A stretch of 64,000 bases of DNA, taken from Candidatus Pelagisphaera phototrophica. GTDB lineage: Bacteria; Verrucomicrobiota; Verrucomicrobiia; Opitutales; Opitutaceae. A model generated the notes under the pieces. That model did no database searches. It saw only the letters and a list, made by a program, of their open reading frames with translations, and had not been told where the DNA came from. Made by a program: the position numbers and the translations under genes. The stretch covers positions 1,984,001 through 2,048,000 of the forward strand of contig NZ_CP076039.1 of the NCBI RefSeq assembly GCF_014529625.1. The letters are read 5' to 3'. This document shows, one piece after another, positions 36,352 to 46,499 of the stretch; the first letter of the stretch is position 1, and each line of letters opens with the position of its first letter.

Positions 36352-36446
36352 ATTTGGTAATTTCGAGCACTAATCCTTTTGATCAGGTCCATTGCGGCGT
36401 ATTTGAAAGGTAATAGCTTACATTCGAGTATACTTTCCTTCCAAAT

Positions 36447-37967
36447 ATGCATTCAAATATTTCTTCTTCCCTATTATTGTTCCGCAACGGCAGACGATTA
36501 GGGGCGTTGTCTCTGCTCTTTTGGTGCTGCCTTACCTTTGCAGAGGACAATCGACCCAACATAGTATTTCTCCTCACCGACGACCAGAATCTCTACTCTA
36601 TGGGATGCTATGGGACTCCTGACGTCAAAACTCCGAATTTAGATAAATTGGCCAGCGATGGGATTGTGTTCGACCATCACTATGACACCACGGCGATTTG
36701 CATGGCGAGCCGGGCGAACATAATGACCGGAAAATACGAATACAAGAATGGCACAAATTTTTCGCATGGCGATATGCGAGAGGAAATTTGGGCTGAAGCC
36801 TATCCAATGCTTTTGCGGGAAGCCGGATATAAAACCGCGTTCGCCGGAAAATTCGGGTTCAATATCGGCGATGGCAAAGAGGGGAGAGGGAGACTGCCGG
36901 AAGGAGAATTTGACAGGTGGGGCGGCGGCCCGGGTCAGACTCACTACCAAACTGCCAAAAACAAATCCATGGCGAAGTATGCAGAGGAGTATCCACATTC
37001 GACGCTTTCATATGGGGCTTTCAGTCGTGACTTTATAAAAGAGGCTTCCCAGTCGGAGGAGCCCTTTTGCTTGTCGATCAGTTTTAAGGCGGCGCACCGG
37101 CCAACCACCCCCGATCCGAAGTTTGACGGCGTATATGCCGGCCAAACATTTACGAAACCAGGTAATTACGGGCGGGAATTCTCTGAGCACTTCGCGCTGC
37201 AAAGCAAGCAAGGACGCCAATACGTTCGCTTTGAGGAATGGGGATACAGCGATCGGTATGACGAAGTAATGAAGATCTACTACCAGCAGATTTACGGTGT
37301 AGATGTCGCCGTGGGGATGATACGCGAAGCGCTCGAGGAAGCAGGTGTCAGTGAAAATACGGTTGTAATTTTCACGTCTGACAACGGTTTTTTCTGCGGA
37401 TCTCACGGGTACGGGTCCAAGGTGCTTCCTTACGAAGAAGCGTCTCGAGTCCCTCTGCTGATGTATGACCCGCGGAATGGGAACAGCGGCAAAGGCTACC
37501 GTACCGATGCCTTGACCGGGAACATTGATTTCGCCCCCACAATACTCGAATTGGCTGGATTGGAGATTCCCGAATCAATGGATGGGAGAAGCCTCATGGC
37601 GGTTTACAACGATCCGCAATTGGAGATTCACGAGTCGCTGCAATTGATAAACGCTTGGGGACCTTTGGTGGCACAGAGTTTAGCCGTTCTTACCAAGGAC
37701 TGGAAGTACATCTATTGGCCTTATGGGGCAGATGAGTTTGTCCCCACAGAGGAACTGTACAAAGTGAGCGAAGATCGGCTTGAGCTCCTGAATCGAGTGC
37801 AAAAGAATCAGCCACCGGAAGTCTTGCGAGAAATGAGAAAGCGGTATGACGCAGCAGTCAATGATTGGAGAGAAGGCGCAGTCCCTTTCAATCGCTACGA
37901 TGGATACGCTGATTTCTATGATCGCAGGATTCCATGGGCGAAGAAAAAAGGGAACCTGTCCCAGTGA
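36447..37967 (+). CDS. secreted type I sulfatase with CMASR motif
   Basis: The 506-residue sulfatase has a signal-like start ([27 protein letters not shown]). Metal site: [19 protein letters not shown]. Formylglycine motif: C85-M-A-S-R89 in [29 protein letters not shown] (in place of GKWH), [16 protein letters not shown] and [20 protein letters not shown] follow. The CxAxR form and GKFG are usual in one common Verrucomicrobiota subgroup. The next gene (DUF1552) starts 29 bases after the stop, so they may be co-transcribed. Confidence 0.92.
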   Translation: MHSNISSSLLLFRNGRRLGALSLLFWCCLTFAEDNRPNIVFLLTDDQNLYSMGCYGTPDVKTPNLDKLASDGIVFDHHYDTTAICMASRANIMTGKYEYKNGTNFSHGDMREEIWAEAYPMLLREAGYKTAFAGKFGFNIGDGKEGRGRLPEGEFDRWGGGPGQTHYQTAKNKSMAKYAEEYPHSTLSYGAFSRDFIKEASQSEEPFCLSISFKAAHRPTTPDPKFDGVYAGQTFTKPGNYGREFSEHFALQSKQGRQYVRFEEWGYSDRYDEVMKIYYQQIYGVDVAVGMIREALEEAGVSENTVVIFTSDNGFFCGSHGYGSKVLPYEEASRVPLLMYDPRNGNSGKGYRTDALTGNIDFAPTILELAGLEIPESMDGRSLMAVYNDPQLEIHESLQLINAWGPLVAQSLAVLTKDWKYIYWPYGADEFVPTEELYKVSEDRLELLNRVQKNQPPEVLREMRKRYDAAVNDWREGAVPFNRYDGYADFYDRRIPWAKKKGNLSQ

Positions 37968-37996
37968 GCTGAGTTGGACAACGAAACAGAAAAAGT

Positions 37997-39280
37997 ATGA
38001 AGAGAAACACTGGGAACATTGACAGAAGAATATTTCTTCGCGCGGCCGGAGCCGCAATCGCGTTGCCTTTTCTGGAATCTATTTCGCTTCCGCATCATTT
38101 GAGGGCGGCAGACGGGGTGGTTAGAGAGCCGATGCGCATGCTATGTGTCGGCTTGAATTATGGACTCTATCCCGGCGATTTTTTCCCGAAGGAATCGGGT
38201 CGCAAGTACCAGCTTTCAAAATTGTTACAGCCCTTAGCTGGGCTGAAAGACGACTTTACCGTTTTTTCCCAGCTCGATCACCCGGGGGTTAAAGGAGGAC
38301 ACGAAGCGGTGCATACCTTCCTTTCAGGTGTGTTGTCCAAACATGGCAAAGGGAGGCCAGAAGGAAACATCACCCTCGACCAGAAGGCCGCGGAGTTTGT
38401 GGGATCGGACACGCGCTACCCCTCTCTGGCGATTGGTATTGGCGGGGGAAGTCTTTCATGGACACGCAATAACGTCGAAATCCCCCCGATTACGCGCCTC
38501 GAAACGATGTTCGACGCTCTTTTTTTGGAGACTCCGGAATCTAAGCGCAAACGGCTGAGTGATTCCAATAAACTGAACGCCAGCATCCTAGATATTGTAG
38601 GGGAGGATGCGGTGGCTCTGAAAAAGAGAATCAGCCGGAACGATGTGGAAAAGCTCGATGAGTATTTTACGTCAATTCGAGAAGTTGAGAAACGGTTAAC
38701 CCAATCGGAAGCGTGGCTCCGAAGGCCTAAGCCAAAAACTGATTACCAATTACCTCGACCCCTGCCGGACGATTTCTATGGGGAAGTTCCCGTTTTCTAT
38801 GAATTGATGAAGCTAGCCCTACAGACGGATTCCACCCGGATCGTCACTTGTGGGATAGACGGATGGAGCGGTGAATCCGGTCTTCCAGGTGTGACTCAAG
38901 GTTACCATTTTCTGACGCACCACGGACACGATGAGAGTCGGCTCGCTCAGCTGTCGATCATCGAAACCTTTCACACCACTGCTTTCGCAAGTTTTCTGGA
39001 AGGCTTGAAGCGTACGCAAATATCCAACGACGCTTCCCTGTTGGACAAGACCATGGTGCTTTTTGGCAGTGGAATGGGAAATGCCAGTTCTCATTCCAAT
39101 CGAGACCTACCGCTCATACTCGCCGGTGGTGGCTTTAATCACGGAGAACATAAAAAGTATCCAAAGACTACAGGACGACAGACACCCGCCTGCAACCTGT
39201 ACGTCTCCATGTTGCAGCGTTTCGGATTAGAAGTTGAGCAGTTCGGCACAAGCACCGGTTCACTGGATGGGTTTAGTTAA
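37997..39280 (+). CDS. DUF1552 family exported protein
   Basis: The 427-residue protein has a Tat-type signal, RRIFLRAAGAAIALPFLES. The body has family blocks RMLCVGLNYGLYPGDFFPK, DDFTVFSQLDHPGVKGGHEAVHTFLSG, SWTRNNVEIPPI and DKTMVLFGSGMGNASSHSNRDLPLILAGGG. DUF1552 proteins are alkaline-phosphatase/DUF1501-like in fold and are nearly always encoded beside DUF1592 proteins in Planctomycetota and Verrucomicrobiota, as here; their reaction is unknown. The downstream DUF1592 gene starts 16 bases after the stop with a ribosome site in between. Confidence 0.92.
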   Translation: MKRNTGNIDRRIFLRAAGAAIALPFLESISLPHHLRAADGVVREPMRMLCVGLNYGLYPGDFFPKESGRKYQLSKLLQPLAGLKDDFTVFSQLDHPGVKGGHEAVHTFLSGVLSKHGKGRPEGNITLDQKAAEFVGSDTRYPSLAIGIGGGSLSWTRNNVEIPPITRLETMFDALFLETPESKRKRLSDSNKLNASILDIVGEDAVALKKRISRNDVEKLDEYFTSIREVEKRLTQSEAWLRRPKPKTDYQLPRPLPDDFYGEVPVFYELMKLALQTDSTRIVTCGIDGWSGESGLPGVTQGYHFLTHHGHDESRLAQLSIIETFHTTAFASFLEGLKRTQISNDASLLDKTMVLFGSGMGNASSHSNRDLPLILAGGGFNHGEHKKYPKTTGRQTPACNLYVSMLQRFGLEVEQFGTSTGSLDGFS

Positions 39281-39296
39281 GAGAAGGCCATTTGTA

Positions 39297-41918
39297 ATGT
39301 ACTGGTATTGGAAGTTCAATGTAACGCTGGCAGGGTGGATTGGCTTTAATCAACCTCATCGGCCTGCTCTACGTCCCATCAGCGTATTGCGGACTCTCCG
39401 AAGCTTCCTAGTAAGCAATTCTTGGAAGAGGCTTTTATGTTTTTTTAGTTTCTCATCTGGATTAGGTTTAATTACGTATGCCCAGAATATAGATACTGAT
39501 ATCAACCCGAACGAATTTCTAAAGCAGCACTGCATCCGGTGCCACGGAGAGGAGAAGCAAAAAGGGGATCGCCGATTTGACTCGCTCGGGACTGATTTTA
39601 ACAGAGATGACACCGCTTATGATTGGCAGGAGATTCTCGATATGCTTAACCTTGGCGAAATGCCTCCAGAGGAAGAGGCCCCTCCATCGCTGAAGGATTT
39701 GCGCGCCATGGTATCGTGGATAACTGGGGAATTGGAGCTAGCATACGAGCGCCATGCCAGCAATAAAGCTCCGCTCTTACGGAGACTCAACCGCTACGAG
39801 TATCGCTACACGATTCGTGATCTGTTCGGCTTGAATATCGAGTCATTTGATCCCACGGACTCGTTTCCAGCAGACGAGAAATTCGAAGGCTTTGCCAATG
39901 TGGGGGAAGAGTTGATCCTCTCAGACTACTTGCTGGAACAGTACCTAGAGGCCGCATCCCAAACGATAGAGAAAGCAATCGTTGCCAAACAGGACATGAC
40001 CCCGATTCATGAAGTGTTCACTCCAGACGACTTATGCGATCGGACCTATCATTTCCGACCCCAAATCTGGTTTGAGGTAAACGTGGATGGAAGCTATGTG
40101 GATGTAGGTCATGGAGACCGCAAGTCAGAAAGGGTCTATGCCGATCGTTTTGAAAAGGGCGTTCCGGCTGATGGCTATTATACGATAAGAATTAAGTCAG
40201 AGGGTATTAATCGCGAACACCCATACGATTCTAAGTTGTTGGGGATTGACAGAAGCGAGCCGATCAAGATGGAAGTGCTCGTGACAGATCCGAAGATCGG
40301 GTATCCAGGACGACGCTACAATGCTTCGGATCGAACCGTTGCCAGAATTCCTCTATTGGACCATGAGGCGAAAATCTACGAAGTAAGGGTTTGGATGGAC
40401 GAAGGGTTCGTCCCCGTGATCCGATACGCTAATGGCCCTAGACCCTTCAAAGGGGTCCTCAGTAAAATCGCGCCGGTGTACCATCGGGAAGTGCTCCCGA
40501 GTAATTGGAGAGATGGCGTGGCTACCCGGCCTGCCGAGAACCAGGAAATCTACTTGTCCGAAGTGTATCAAGGGCCGAGGATGCGAATCCATTGGATGGA
40601 GATCCAAGGGCCTGAAGCAGGAAACGAAATGGTGGATTGGCTCCAAGTTCCCGATGAAGGTTCCGTTGAGAATATTTCCGAATCAGGCATCGAGCGAATC
40701 ATCGAAGATTTTGCCTTCAAAGCGTTTAGACGTCCTTCGATCCCGTCGGAGATTGATCGCTATGTGGACTTTTATCAAAAGCGGCGTGAATTAGGGGATG
40801 ACGCAGTCAACGCGGTTAAAACGGTTTTCAAGGCAATGCTGTCTTCACCCAATTTTCTTTATGTTGAAACTCCGCTCGACGAGCCGGATGAAAATAAGGC
40901 TTTCACGATTGCGTCGAGATTATCTTATTTCCTCTGGAGTTCAATGCCCGATGAAGTCCTGCTAAATGCTGCGAGTCACGATCGTCTCGGTGATTCAAAG
41001 TCCATCGTAGCTCAGGCTTTGCGGATGCTGCAGGATCCCAAGGCGAGAGCATTTTCGAATCACTTTACCGACAGTTGGCTGCGCTTGAATGAATTGGGAT
41101 CGATGCCGCCAGATTCGAAAAAGTTTAGTCAATATCACGACCGAGAGCTGGAGCCCTTGATGAAAGAAGAGACCCGTTTGTTTTTTGAGGATATCCTGCA
41201 TAACAATAGAAGCATCGAAAATTTCATCCACTCCGACTTTACCTATGTGAATGGCTACCTCGCTGATTTGTATGGTATTGAAGGCGTTTCCTCTGACTCC
41301 TTCAGTAGGGTGAGGCTTCCTGCTAACTCGCCTAGGGGTGGTGTGCTGGGACAAGCAAGCATTTTGACCGTTACGTCCAATGGTGTGGAGACTTCACCCG
41401 TAATGCGGGGTATTTGGGTGCTGGAGAATATTCTGGGGACGCCTCCCGCTCCGCCGCCGCCCGATGTCGAGCCTCTCGAGCCCGATATTCGGGGAGCGAC
41501 TACAATTCGCGAAGAACTAGCGAAGCATCGTAAGGTTGAAACGTGTGCGGATTGTCATCGCAAAATTGATCCGATTGGATTTGCTCTCGAGAGTTTTGAT
41601 CCCATTGGCTCGTACCGTTTTCAATATAAAGACGACGGTGGTAGAAGCTATAGTAATGTGGATACGTCGGGCACTCTGGCTACCGGCGAGAGTTTTACTG
41701 ACGTTTCGGAATTGAAGGGCCTACTTTTGGATCGGAAAAACCAGTTTGCCCGTTGCCTGGTCGAGAAAATGCTCATTTACGCTCTCGGGCGAGAACTGCA
41801 TTTTAGCGATCGTCCCATTGTGGATGGCATCGCCAGCGAACTGGCGGACCGAAATTACGGCTTGAAGGACCTCGTAGAACTGATTGTCACAAGCGAGGCG
41901 TTTAGCGATGTATGGTGA
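39297..41918 (+). CDS. DUF1592-family cytochrome-like exported protein (DUF1587/1592/1588/1585)
   Basis: ATG 39297 is chosen because GAGAAGG (39281-39287) precedes it; the longer frame to 39234 overlaps DUF1552. The product (873 residues) has a hydrophobic export segment (about 45-62: LLCFFSFSSGLGLITYAQ). C79-IRC-H83 lies in LKQHCIRCHGEEKQKGDRRFDSL (planctomycete-type cytochrome c domain). LRRLNRYEYRYTIRDLFGLN (DUF1587), LSYFLWSSMPDE and NHFTDSWLRL (DUF1592), RGGVLGQASILTVTSNGVETSPVMRG with a second C750-ADC-H754 (DUF1588), and the DUF1585 end LIVTSEAFSDVW follow. It probably transfers electrons from an unknown oxidation with its DUF1552 partner. Confidence 0.92.
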   Translation: MYWYWKFNVTLAGWIGFNQPHRPALRPISVLRTLRSFLVSNSWKRLLCFFSFSSGLGLITYAQNIDTDINPNEFLKQHCIRCHGEEKQKGDRRFDSLGTDFNRDDTAYDWQEILDMLNLGEMPPEEEAPPSLKDLRAMVSWITGELELAYERHASNKAPLLRRLNRYEYRYTIRDLFGLNIESFDPTDSFPADEKFEGFANVGEELILSDYLLEQYLEAASQTIEKAIVAKQDMTPIHEVFTPDDLCDRTYHFRPQIWFEVNVDGSYVDVGHGDRKSERVYADRFEKGVPADGYYTIRIKSEGINREHPYDSKLLGIDRSEPIKMEVLVTDPKIGYPGRRYNASDRTVARIPLLDHEAKIYEVRVWMDEGFVPVIRYANGPRPFKGVLSKIAPVYHREVLPSNWRDGVATRPAENQEIYLSEVYQGPRMRIHWMEIQGPEAGNEMVDWLQVPDEGSVENISESGIERIIEDFAFKAFRRPSIPSEIDRYVDFYQKRRELGDDAVNAVKTVFKAMLSSPNFLYVETPLDEPDENKAFTIASRLSYFLWSSMPDEVLLNAASHDRLGDSKSIVAQALRMLQDPKARAFSNHFTDSWLRLNELGSMPPDSKKFSQYHDRELEPLMKEETRLFFEDILHNNRSIENFIHSDFTYVNGYLADLYGIEGVSSDSFSRVRLPANSPRGGVLGQASILTVTSNGVETSPVMRGIWVLENILGTPPAPPPPDVEPLEPDIRGATTIREELAKHRKVETCADCHRKIDPIGFALESFDPIGSYRFQYKDDGGRSYSNVDTSGTLATGESFTDVSELKGLLLDRKNQFARCLVEKMLIYALGRELHFSDRPIVDGIASELADRNYGLKDLVELIVTSEAFSDVW

Positions 41919-41961
41919 AGAGCGGATATTGTTGTCGTTGGCAAATTTGATAGTGCGGAAT

Positions 41962-43752
41962 ATGAATAAAGTACTAGCGGTTTCGAGTTGCTGTTTTCTA
42001 ACGACTATATTTCAGAGCCTTTTCGGTTTAGAACCATTGATTTCAACTAAAGGGGAACTATTGTTTGAGGACCGTTTTGATAACGCTGGCGTGAAGTCCG
42101 CCTGGAATGCGCTACACGGAACACGATGGAGCGTAAAAGATGGGTCCTTTGTTGGAATCCCATCAACAAAAGCGTTTCAGGCAAGTCGAGACAATCACAC
42201 GGGCGCAACTCCGAGCATGAGACTTTATGCGAAAGCCCGAGATTGCATATTGGAAATGTCGGTTATGATATCTGGCGGGTTGAATGCGGCCCACATTGGG
42301 TTTGACGAAGGCAGTACTGCCGATACGTCGGGGCACATTTTTCGACTTATCCTTGGAACGGAATCGGGCGTGGTGCTGCAGAAAGACCGGAATTCCCAGA
42401 AAGAGGGCGACAAGGATCAGATTCTGCAACAGACCGATTGGAATATCGAGCGGGACCGGTGGTACACCGTGATGATTGAAACACGCGGGTCGGAAGTTGT
42501 AGCTCAAATTGAAGGAGGCCCGTCCTTTTTGATGCGGAATGCTCGATTGGATGTTCCGAAAGTCTCAGTTAATTTAAAGGCAAGAGGTAAAGTAGGAGCA
42601 ATCCGTTACGACAATGTGCGCCTCTGGCAAGCCTTGCCACTCAGTGCCAATAATCCCGACTGGAAAAAACACATAGTTGTGAGGCCTGGTTCAGGAGACA
42701 TCAATTCGGCCGTGGCGAACGACTTTGACGGAGATGGCCACAAAGACGTAATCGCCTCCTATGGAGGAAAGGTGAAGCTGCACCGAGGACCTCATTGGGA
42801 GCCGACGGTGATACATGAGTTTCGAGCGGGTCTTTCGCGAAATCGGCCAAGAGCCAATTGCATTCACTCGTGCTTGCTGGATGTGGATGGTGATGGCGAT
42901 TCGGATTTTATAGGATCGAACCTCACGGTGTTCTGGCTGGAATGCCCGGATGACCCGTTTGGCGGGAGTGAATGGACCTATCACACGCTCGATGATGAAA
43001 TTCTCGGTACCCACTGTGTTATTACTGGTGACGTGAACCTCGACGGGAAAGAAGATCTGATAGCCAACTCGTTTCAAAAATCTGAGAGAACCAGTATTCC
43101 AGAGTCGATTCTCTGGTTCGAAACCCCTGGAAGCAGCTCATTGGATGGTGAATGGAACCGTCACATCTTCGCTGATTATGACGCCCCGGGTGGATCCCAC
43201 TATATGGGCATCGGGGATGTCGATGGAGACGGTCGTCCCGACATTGCGGCTGGGGCAAAAGGCGGGATTGGGTTTCCCGGAGGGGAATGGTTTGCCTGGT
43301 GGACGCAACCCAAGGATCCGGTAAAGCCTTGGAAAAAGCGGTTGTTGGCGGAAGGGCAGCCCGGTGCCTCAAATATCATCCCAGGGGACTTGAATGGGGA
43401 TGGAGTCGGGGACCTGCTTGCCTCTCGAGGTCACGGATTCGGTTTAATCTGGTTCAAGGGGCCGAATTTTGAGCTTGTCGAAATCGATGCAAAGATAGTT
43501 GGTCCGCACAGCCTAGTGCTGGAAGACTTGGATGGGGATGGGGACTTGGATGCTGCGACCTGTGGCCACTATGAAACGGGCGTCGTCGCCTGGTACGAAA
43601 ACGACGGGCAAGCGATTTTCACGAAGCATGTCATTGATGTGAACCAGGGTTCCTACGACATGCGGGCCGAAGACATGGACGGGGATGGGGATTTAGATTT
43701 TCTTATTGCGGGCCACTGGACTGGAAACGTTGTCTGGTATGAACAAAAGTGA
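41962..43752 (+). CDS. secreted FG-GAP/VCBS repeat protein with N-terminal jelly-roll-like domain
   Basis: From ATG 41962 (596 residues) a signal peptide (MNKVLAVSSCCFLTTIFQSLFG) precedes a laminin-G/DUF1080-like domain (about 30-225: LFEDRFDN, HIGFDEGS). Seven FG-GAP blades follow, each with a calcium-binding Asp loop: DFDGDGHKD, DVDGDGDSD, DVNLDGKED, DVDGDGRPD, DLNGDGVGD, DLDGDGDLD, DMDGDGDLD. Seven repeats make a complete propeller. Likely a carbohydrate- or protein-binding surface protein. It starts 43 bases after the DUF1592 stop, so it is probably in the same transcript. Confidence 0.87.
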   Translation: MNKVLAVSSCCFLTTIFQSLFGLEPLISTKGELLFEDRFDNAGVKSAWNALHGTRWSVKDGSFVGIPSTKAFQASRDNHTGATPSMRLYAKARDCILEMSVMISGGLNAAHIGFDEGSTADTSGHIFRLILGTESGVVLQKDRNSQKEGDKDQILQQTDWNIERDRWYTVMIETRGSEVVAQIEGGPSFLMRNARLDVPKVSVNLKARGKVGAIRYDNVRLWQALPLSANNPDWKKHIVVRPGSGDINSAVANDFDGDGHKDVIASYGGKVKLHRGPHWEPTVIHEFRAGLSRNRPRANCIHSCLLDVDGDGDSDFIGSNLTVFWLECPDDPFGGSEWTYHTLDDEILGTHCVITGDVNLDGKEDLIANSFQKSERTSIPESILWFETPGSSSLDGEWNRHIFADYDAPGGSHYMGIGDVDGDGRPDIAAGAKGGIGFPGGEWFAWWTQPKDPVKPWKKRLLAEGQPGASNIIPGDLNGDGVGDLLASRGHGFGLIWFKGPNFELVEIDAKIVGPHSLVLEDLDGDGDLDAATCGHYETGVVAWYENDGQAIFTKHVIDVNQGSYDMRAEDMDGDGDLDFLIAGHWTGNVVWYEQK

Positions 43753-43801
43753 GGGTCAATCTCCAGTTAGGTGCACTGGCTAACGAAAAATTTTATCAAC
43801 C

Positions 43802-44164
43802 ATGAGATCAACATTAACGAGCCTCATTAGAACCAGTTCATTCTTGGTTTTATTCAGTTCCTGCTTAGTCGCTGGGGCGAACAAACCGAATATACTCTTC
43901 ATCTTCGCGGATGACCAAAGCCACGAGACGATCGCGGCTCTGGGAAACAAGGAGATAAGGACTCCCAATCTCGACCGCCTTATAAATATGGGAACGGCTT
44001 TCACAAATACCTACAATATGGGTGCATGGAATGGCGCTGTTTGCGTGGCATTCCGCAATATGCTCAACACTGGACGATTCGTCTGGAGAGTGCATGCCAA
44101 GAAACCTGGGTCAATTCAGACACCGGATATGCCAGCTCGGATCTTGCGCCCATCCTTGGACTGA
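43802..44164 (+). pseudogene. truncated sulfatase gene with damaged active-site motif
   Basis: The frame encodes a signal peptide, PNILFIFADDQSHETIAALGN (first metal site) and NMGAWNGAVCVAFRNMLNTGRFVWR. In this sulfatase subgroup the motif is CVASR; here it is C81-V-A-F84-R, Ser replaced by Phe. After FVWR the sequence loses all sulfatase character and stops at residue 120, against about 480 expected. The 3' three quarters are deleted. A small enzyme is not plausible. It stands between the FG-GAP and PQQ genes of an otherwise intact run. Confidence 0.85.
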
Positions 44165-44230
44165 AGCCTTATTCCCTGATAAAGTTCTTTTTGAACCCTT
44201 CCTCGGAGATACCCTGATTGGGACCGGTTT

Positions 44231-46393
44231 ATGAAAATTCCCCCTGAAATCGCATTTTCTTTTTTAGTGGCAGCACTCACTCTTTGCATGAGCTGTTCGA
44301 AACCCTCAAAGGTCAAAACAGTCGGCGACCTCGACAACAGTCGAGACTGGGGAATCTACCGGGGGGACCAGCGATCCAATCAGTTCTCGTCACTTGAACT
44401 GATTAATACGGAAAACGTACAACAACTTGAAGTTGCCTGGACCTACAGGACGGGAGATGCCACGGAAGGCTCTTCTATTCAGTCGAACCCCATCGTCATC
44501 GATGGCATCCTGTATTTCGTTTCGCCTGCGGGCCAACTAACTGCACTTGATGCTGCTAGCGGGGAAGCGGTTTGGAAGCACGATCCCAGAAGCCCTGAGC
44601 AACAAAAGGGAGACTACGCGGTCATTAGTCGGGGAGCGACTTACTGGTCGGATGGAGTTGAACAACGGATTTTCTATTCGACGGATTCTTATATTCATGC
44701 GGTTGATGCCAAAACCGGCGAGAGGATTGATTCATTCGGAGAGAATGGGAAAATTGATTTTAGATACGATCTGGGCGTCGATCCTCAACTTGTGGATACG
44801 GGAATGACATCACCACCAGCGGTATTCGAAAACTTTCTCATCCTCGGCACGCGAGTAGGGGAAGGTTTTGGTTCTTCCCCGGGTCACATCCGCGCGTACG
44901 ATACGGTGACCGGCGAGTTCCGGTGGATTTTTCATACCATTCCTCAAAAAGGAGAATTTGGACACGACACTTGGGATTGGGTTGAGGGAGAAACCTACGG
45001 TGGCGCTAACCCTTGGGGGGGATTGACCGTGGATGAAGAAAGAGGTTGGGTCTTTGCGGCAACGGGATCACCAACCTATGACTTTTATGGTGCCAATCGC
45101 AAGGGGCAGAATCTCTTCGGAAACTGTGTCCTCGCACTCAACGCTCGGACAGGTGAACGAATTTGGCACTACCAAACGGTTCATCACGACATTTGGGATA
45201 TGGACAATCCCCCTGCTCCCATACTTGTGGACCTCAAAATCGAGGGAAAGCCGCGGGACGCAGTAGTCCAAATGACGAAGATGGGCTATCTGTTCGTTTT
45301 GGATCGCGAAACGGGTGAGCCGATTTTCGAAGTCGAAGAACGACCGGTTCCCAAATCGGATGTACCGGGAGAAGAAGCCTGGTCAACTCAACCGTTCCCC
45401 TTGAAGCCGCCACCCCTCGTGCGGCAGGGCTTTACTGAAAACGACTTAGCTAAACGAACTCCAGAAGTGACCGCAAAAGCGAAGGCGGTTTTTGAGGTAT
45501 ACGGCCCGTCTACCATGTTTCAGCCCTTAAGCACGAGAGGTCACGTCCAGTTTCCCGGAATGTCCGGAGGCATGGAGTATCACGGAGCTTCGTTCGACGC
45601 TGATCGCAACCTTCTTTATGTGAATGTTAACGAGAGCTCGAATCTCGTGCGTCTTCAGCCCACCGTATTGCTCAAAGACGACTCTGGCCTAGGCGACTAC
45701 GAAAAAGGTAAACTGCTTTACCAGCTCAATTGCTCCTCTTGTCACGGGCTGGAGCTGAGAGGACTTCCTCCAGCGATTCCGGCTTTGGCGAACAATCCCA
45801 AGTCAAACGAGGAATTAATCCGAACGATTCGCCAGGGCAAAGGGGCCATGCAATCGTACCGGAGCTTTTCGGACGATCAATTGGAAGGTCTAATGAGCTA
45901 CATTCGCGAACCGGACGGAACACCCATTGATCTGCAAGGCCACGAAACAAAAGCGGTTTATCTAATGGACGGTTACACGCGAATGATCGATGAGGAGGAT
46001 GGTCTGCCGTTGTTTTCTCCTCCGTACGGAAGTCTAGTAGCCGTGGATCTAAACGACGGAACCATTAAATGGAAGCAGCCGCTGGGAGAGTACCCTGAAC
46101 TCGTGAAACTAGGAATGAGGAATACCGGAACCCGAAACTTCGGCGGTGCTGTGGCGACAGCTGGGGGACTTGTCTTCATCGGTGCCACCGCGGACGAAAA
46201 ATTTCGAGCATTCGATACGGAAACGGGCGAAGTTCTTTGGGAGTTCCAACTTCCCTACGGAGGCTACGCTACGCCCTCAGTGTACGCAGTAGGGGGACGG
46301 CAGTTCATTGTGGTTTGCGCCGGTGGTGGCCAGAAGGTTCATCGCACCGCGTCAGGCGATTTAGTCTACGCCTTTGCCCTGCCTAAAAAGTAG
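44231..46393 (+). CDS. PQQ-dependent dehydrogenase lipoprotein with inserted cytochrome c domain
   Basis: The 720-residue quinoprotein has a lipoprotein signal (LCMSC, Cys about 21). It opens with DWGIYRGDQRSNQFSSLELINTENVQQLEVAWTYRTGD, the glucose/quinate-type PQQ dehydrogenase start. Further blocks: TSPPAVFENFLILGTRVGEG, GEFGHDTWDWVEGETYGGANPWGGLTVDEERGWVFAATGSP, HHDIWDMDNPPAPILVDL and RNTGTRNFGGAVATAGGLVFIGAT. Between blades, about 490-560, is a class I cytochrome c with C501-SSC-H505 and an AMQSYRSFSDDQ axial-Met region. It would oxidise sugars or alcohols at the membrane surface and pass electrons to haem. PQQ biosynthesis genes are absent from the window. Confidence 0.93.
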   Translation: MKIPPEIAFSFLVAALTLCMSCSKPSKVKTVGDLDNSRDWGIYRGDQRSNQFSSLELINTENVQQLEVAWTYRTGDATEGSSIQSNPIVIDGILYFVSPAGQLTALDAASGEAVWKHDPRSPEQQKGDYAVISRGATYWSDGVEQRIFYSTDSYIHAVDAKTGERIDSFGENGKIDFRYDLGVDPQLVDTGMTSPPAVFENFLILGTRVGEGFGSSPGHIRAYDTVTGEFRWIFHTIPQKGEFGHDTWDWVEGETYGGANPWGGLTVDEERGWVFAATGSPTYDFYGANRKGQNLFGNCVLALNARTGERIWHYQTVHHDIWDMDNPPAPILVDLKIEGKPRDAVVQMTKMGYLFVLDRETGEPIFEVEERPVPKSDVPGEEAWSTQPFPLKPPPLVRQGFTENDLAKRTPEVTAKAKAVFEVYGPSTMFQPLSTRGHVQFPGMSGGMEYHGASFDADRNLLYVNVNESSNLVRLQPTVLLKDDSGLGDYEKGKLLYQLNCSSCHGLELRGLPPAIPALANNPKSNEELIRTIRQGKGAMQSYRSFSDDQLEGLMSYIREPDGTPIDLQGHETKAVYLMDGYTRMIDEEDGLPLFSPPYGSLVAVDLNDGTIKWKQPLGEYPELVKLGMRNTGTRNFGGAVATAGGLVFIGATADEKFRAFDTETGEVLWEFQLPYGGYATPSVYAVGGRQFIVVCAGGGQKVHRTASGDLVYAFALPKK

Positions 46394-46499
46394 AAGTGGC
46401 ATTGAATGAAAAATGATTAGGCGGCTTAGATGCAAGTTTGCGGTGCTTGACCGCAATGCTTGTGATTGACAATCAACTACAAGGCTGATCTTTCCCATT

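Noticed and set aside
44022-44234. Two plus-strand frames after the truncated sulfatase
   Set aside because: They overlap the remnant and its deletion joint; no recognisable domain or start signal.
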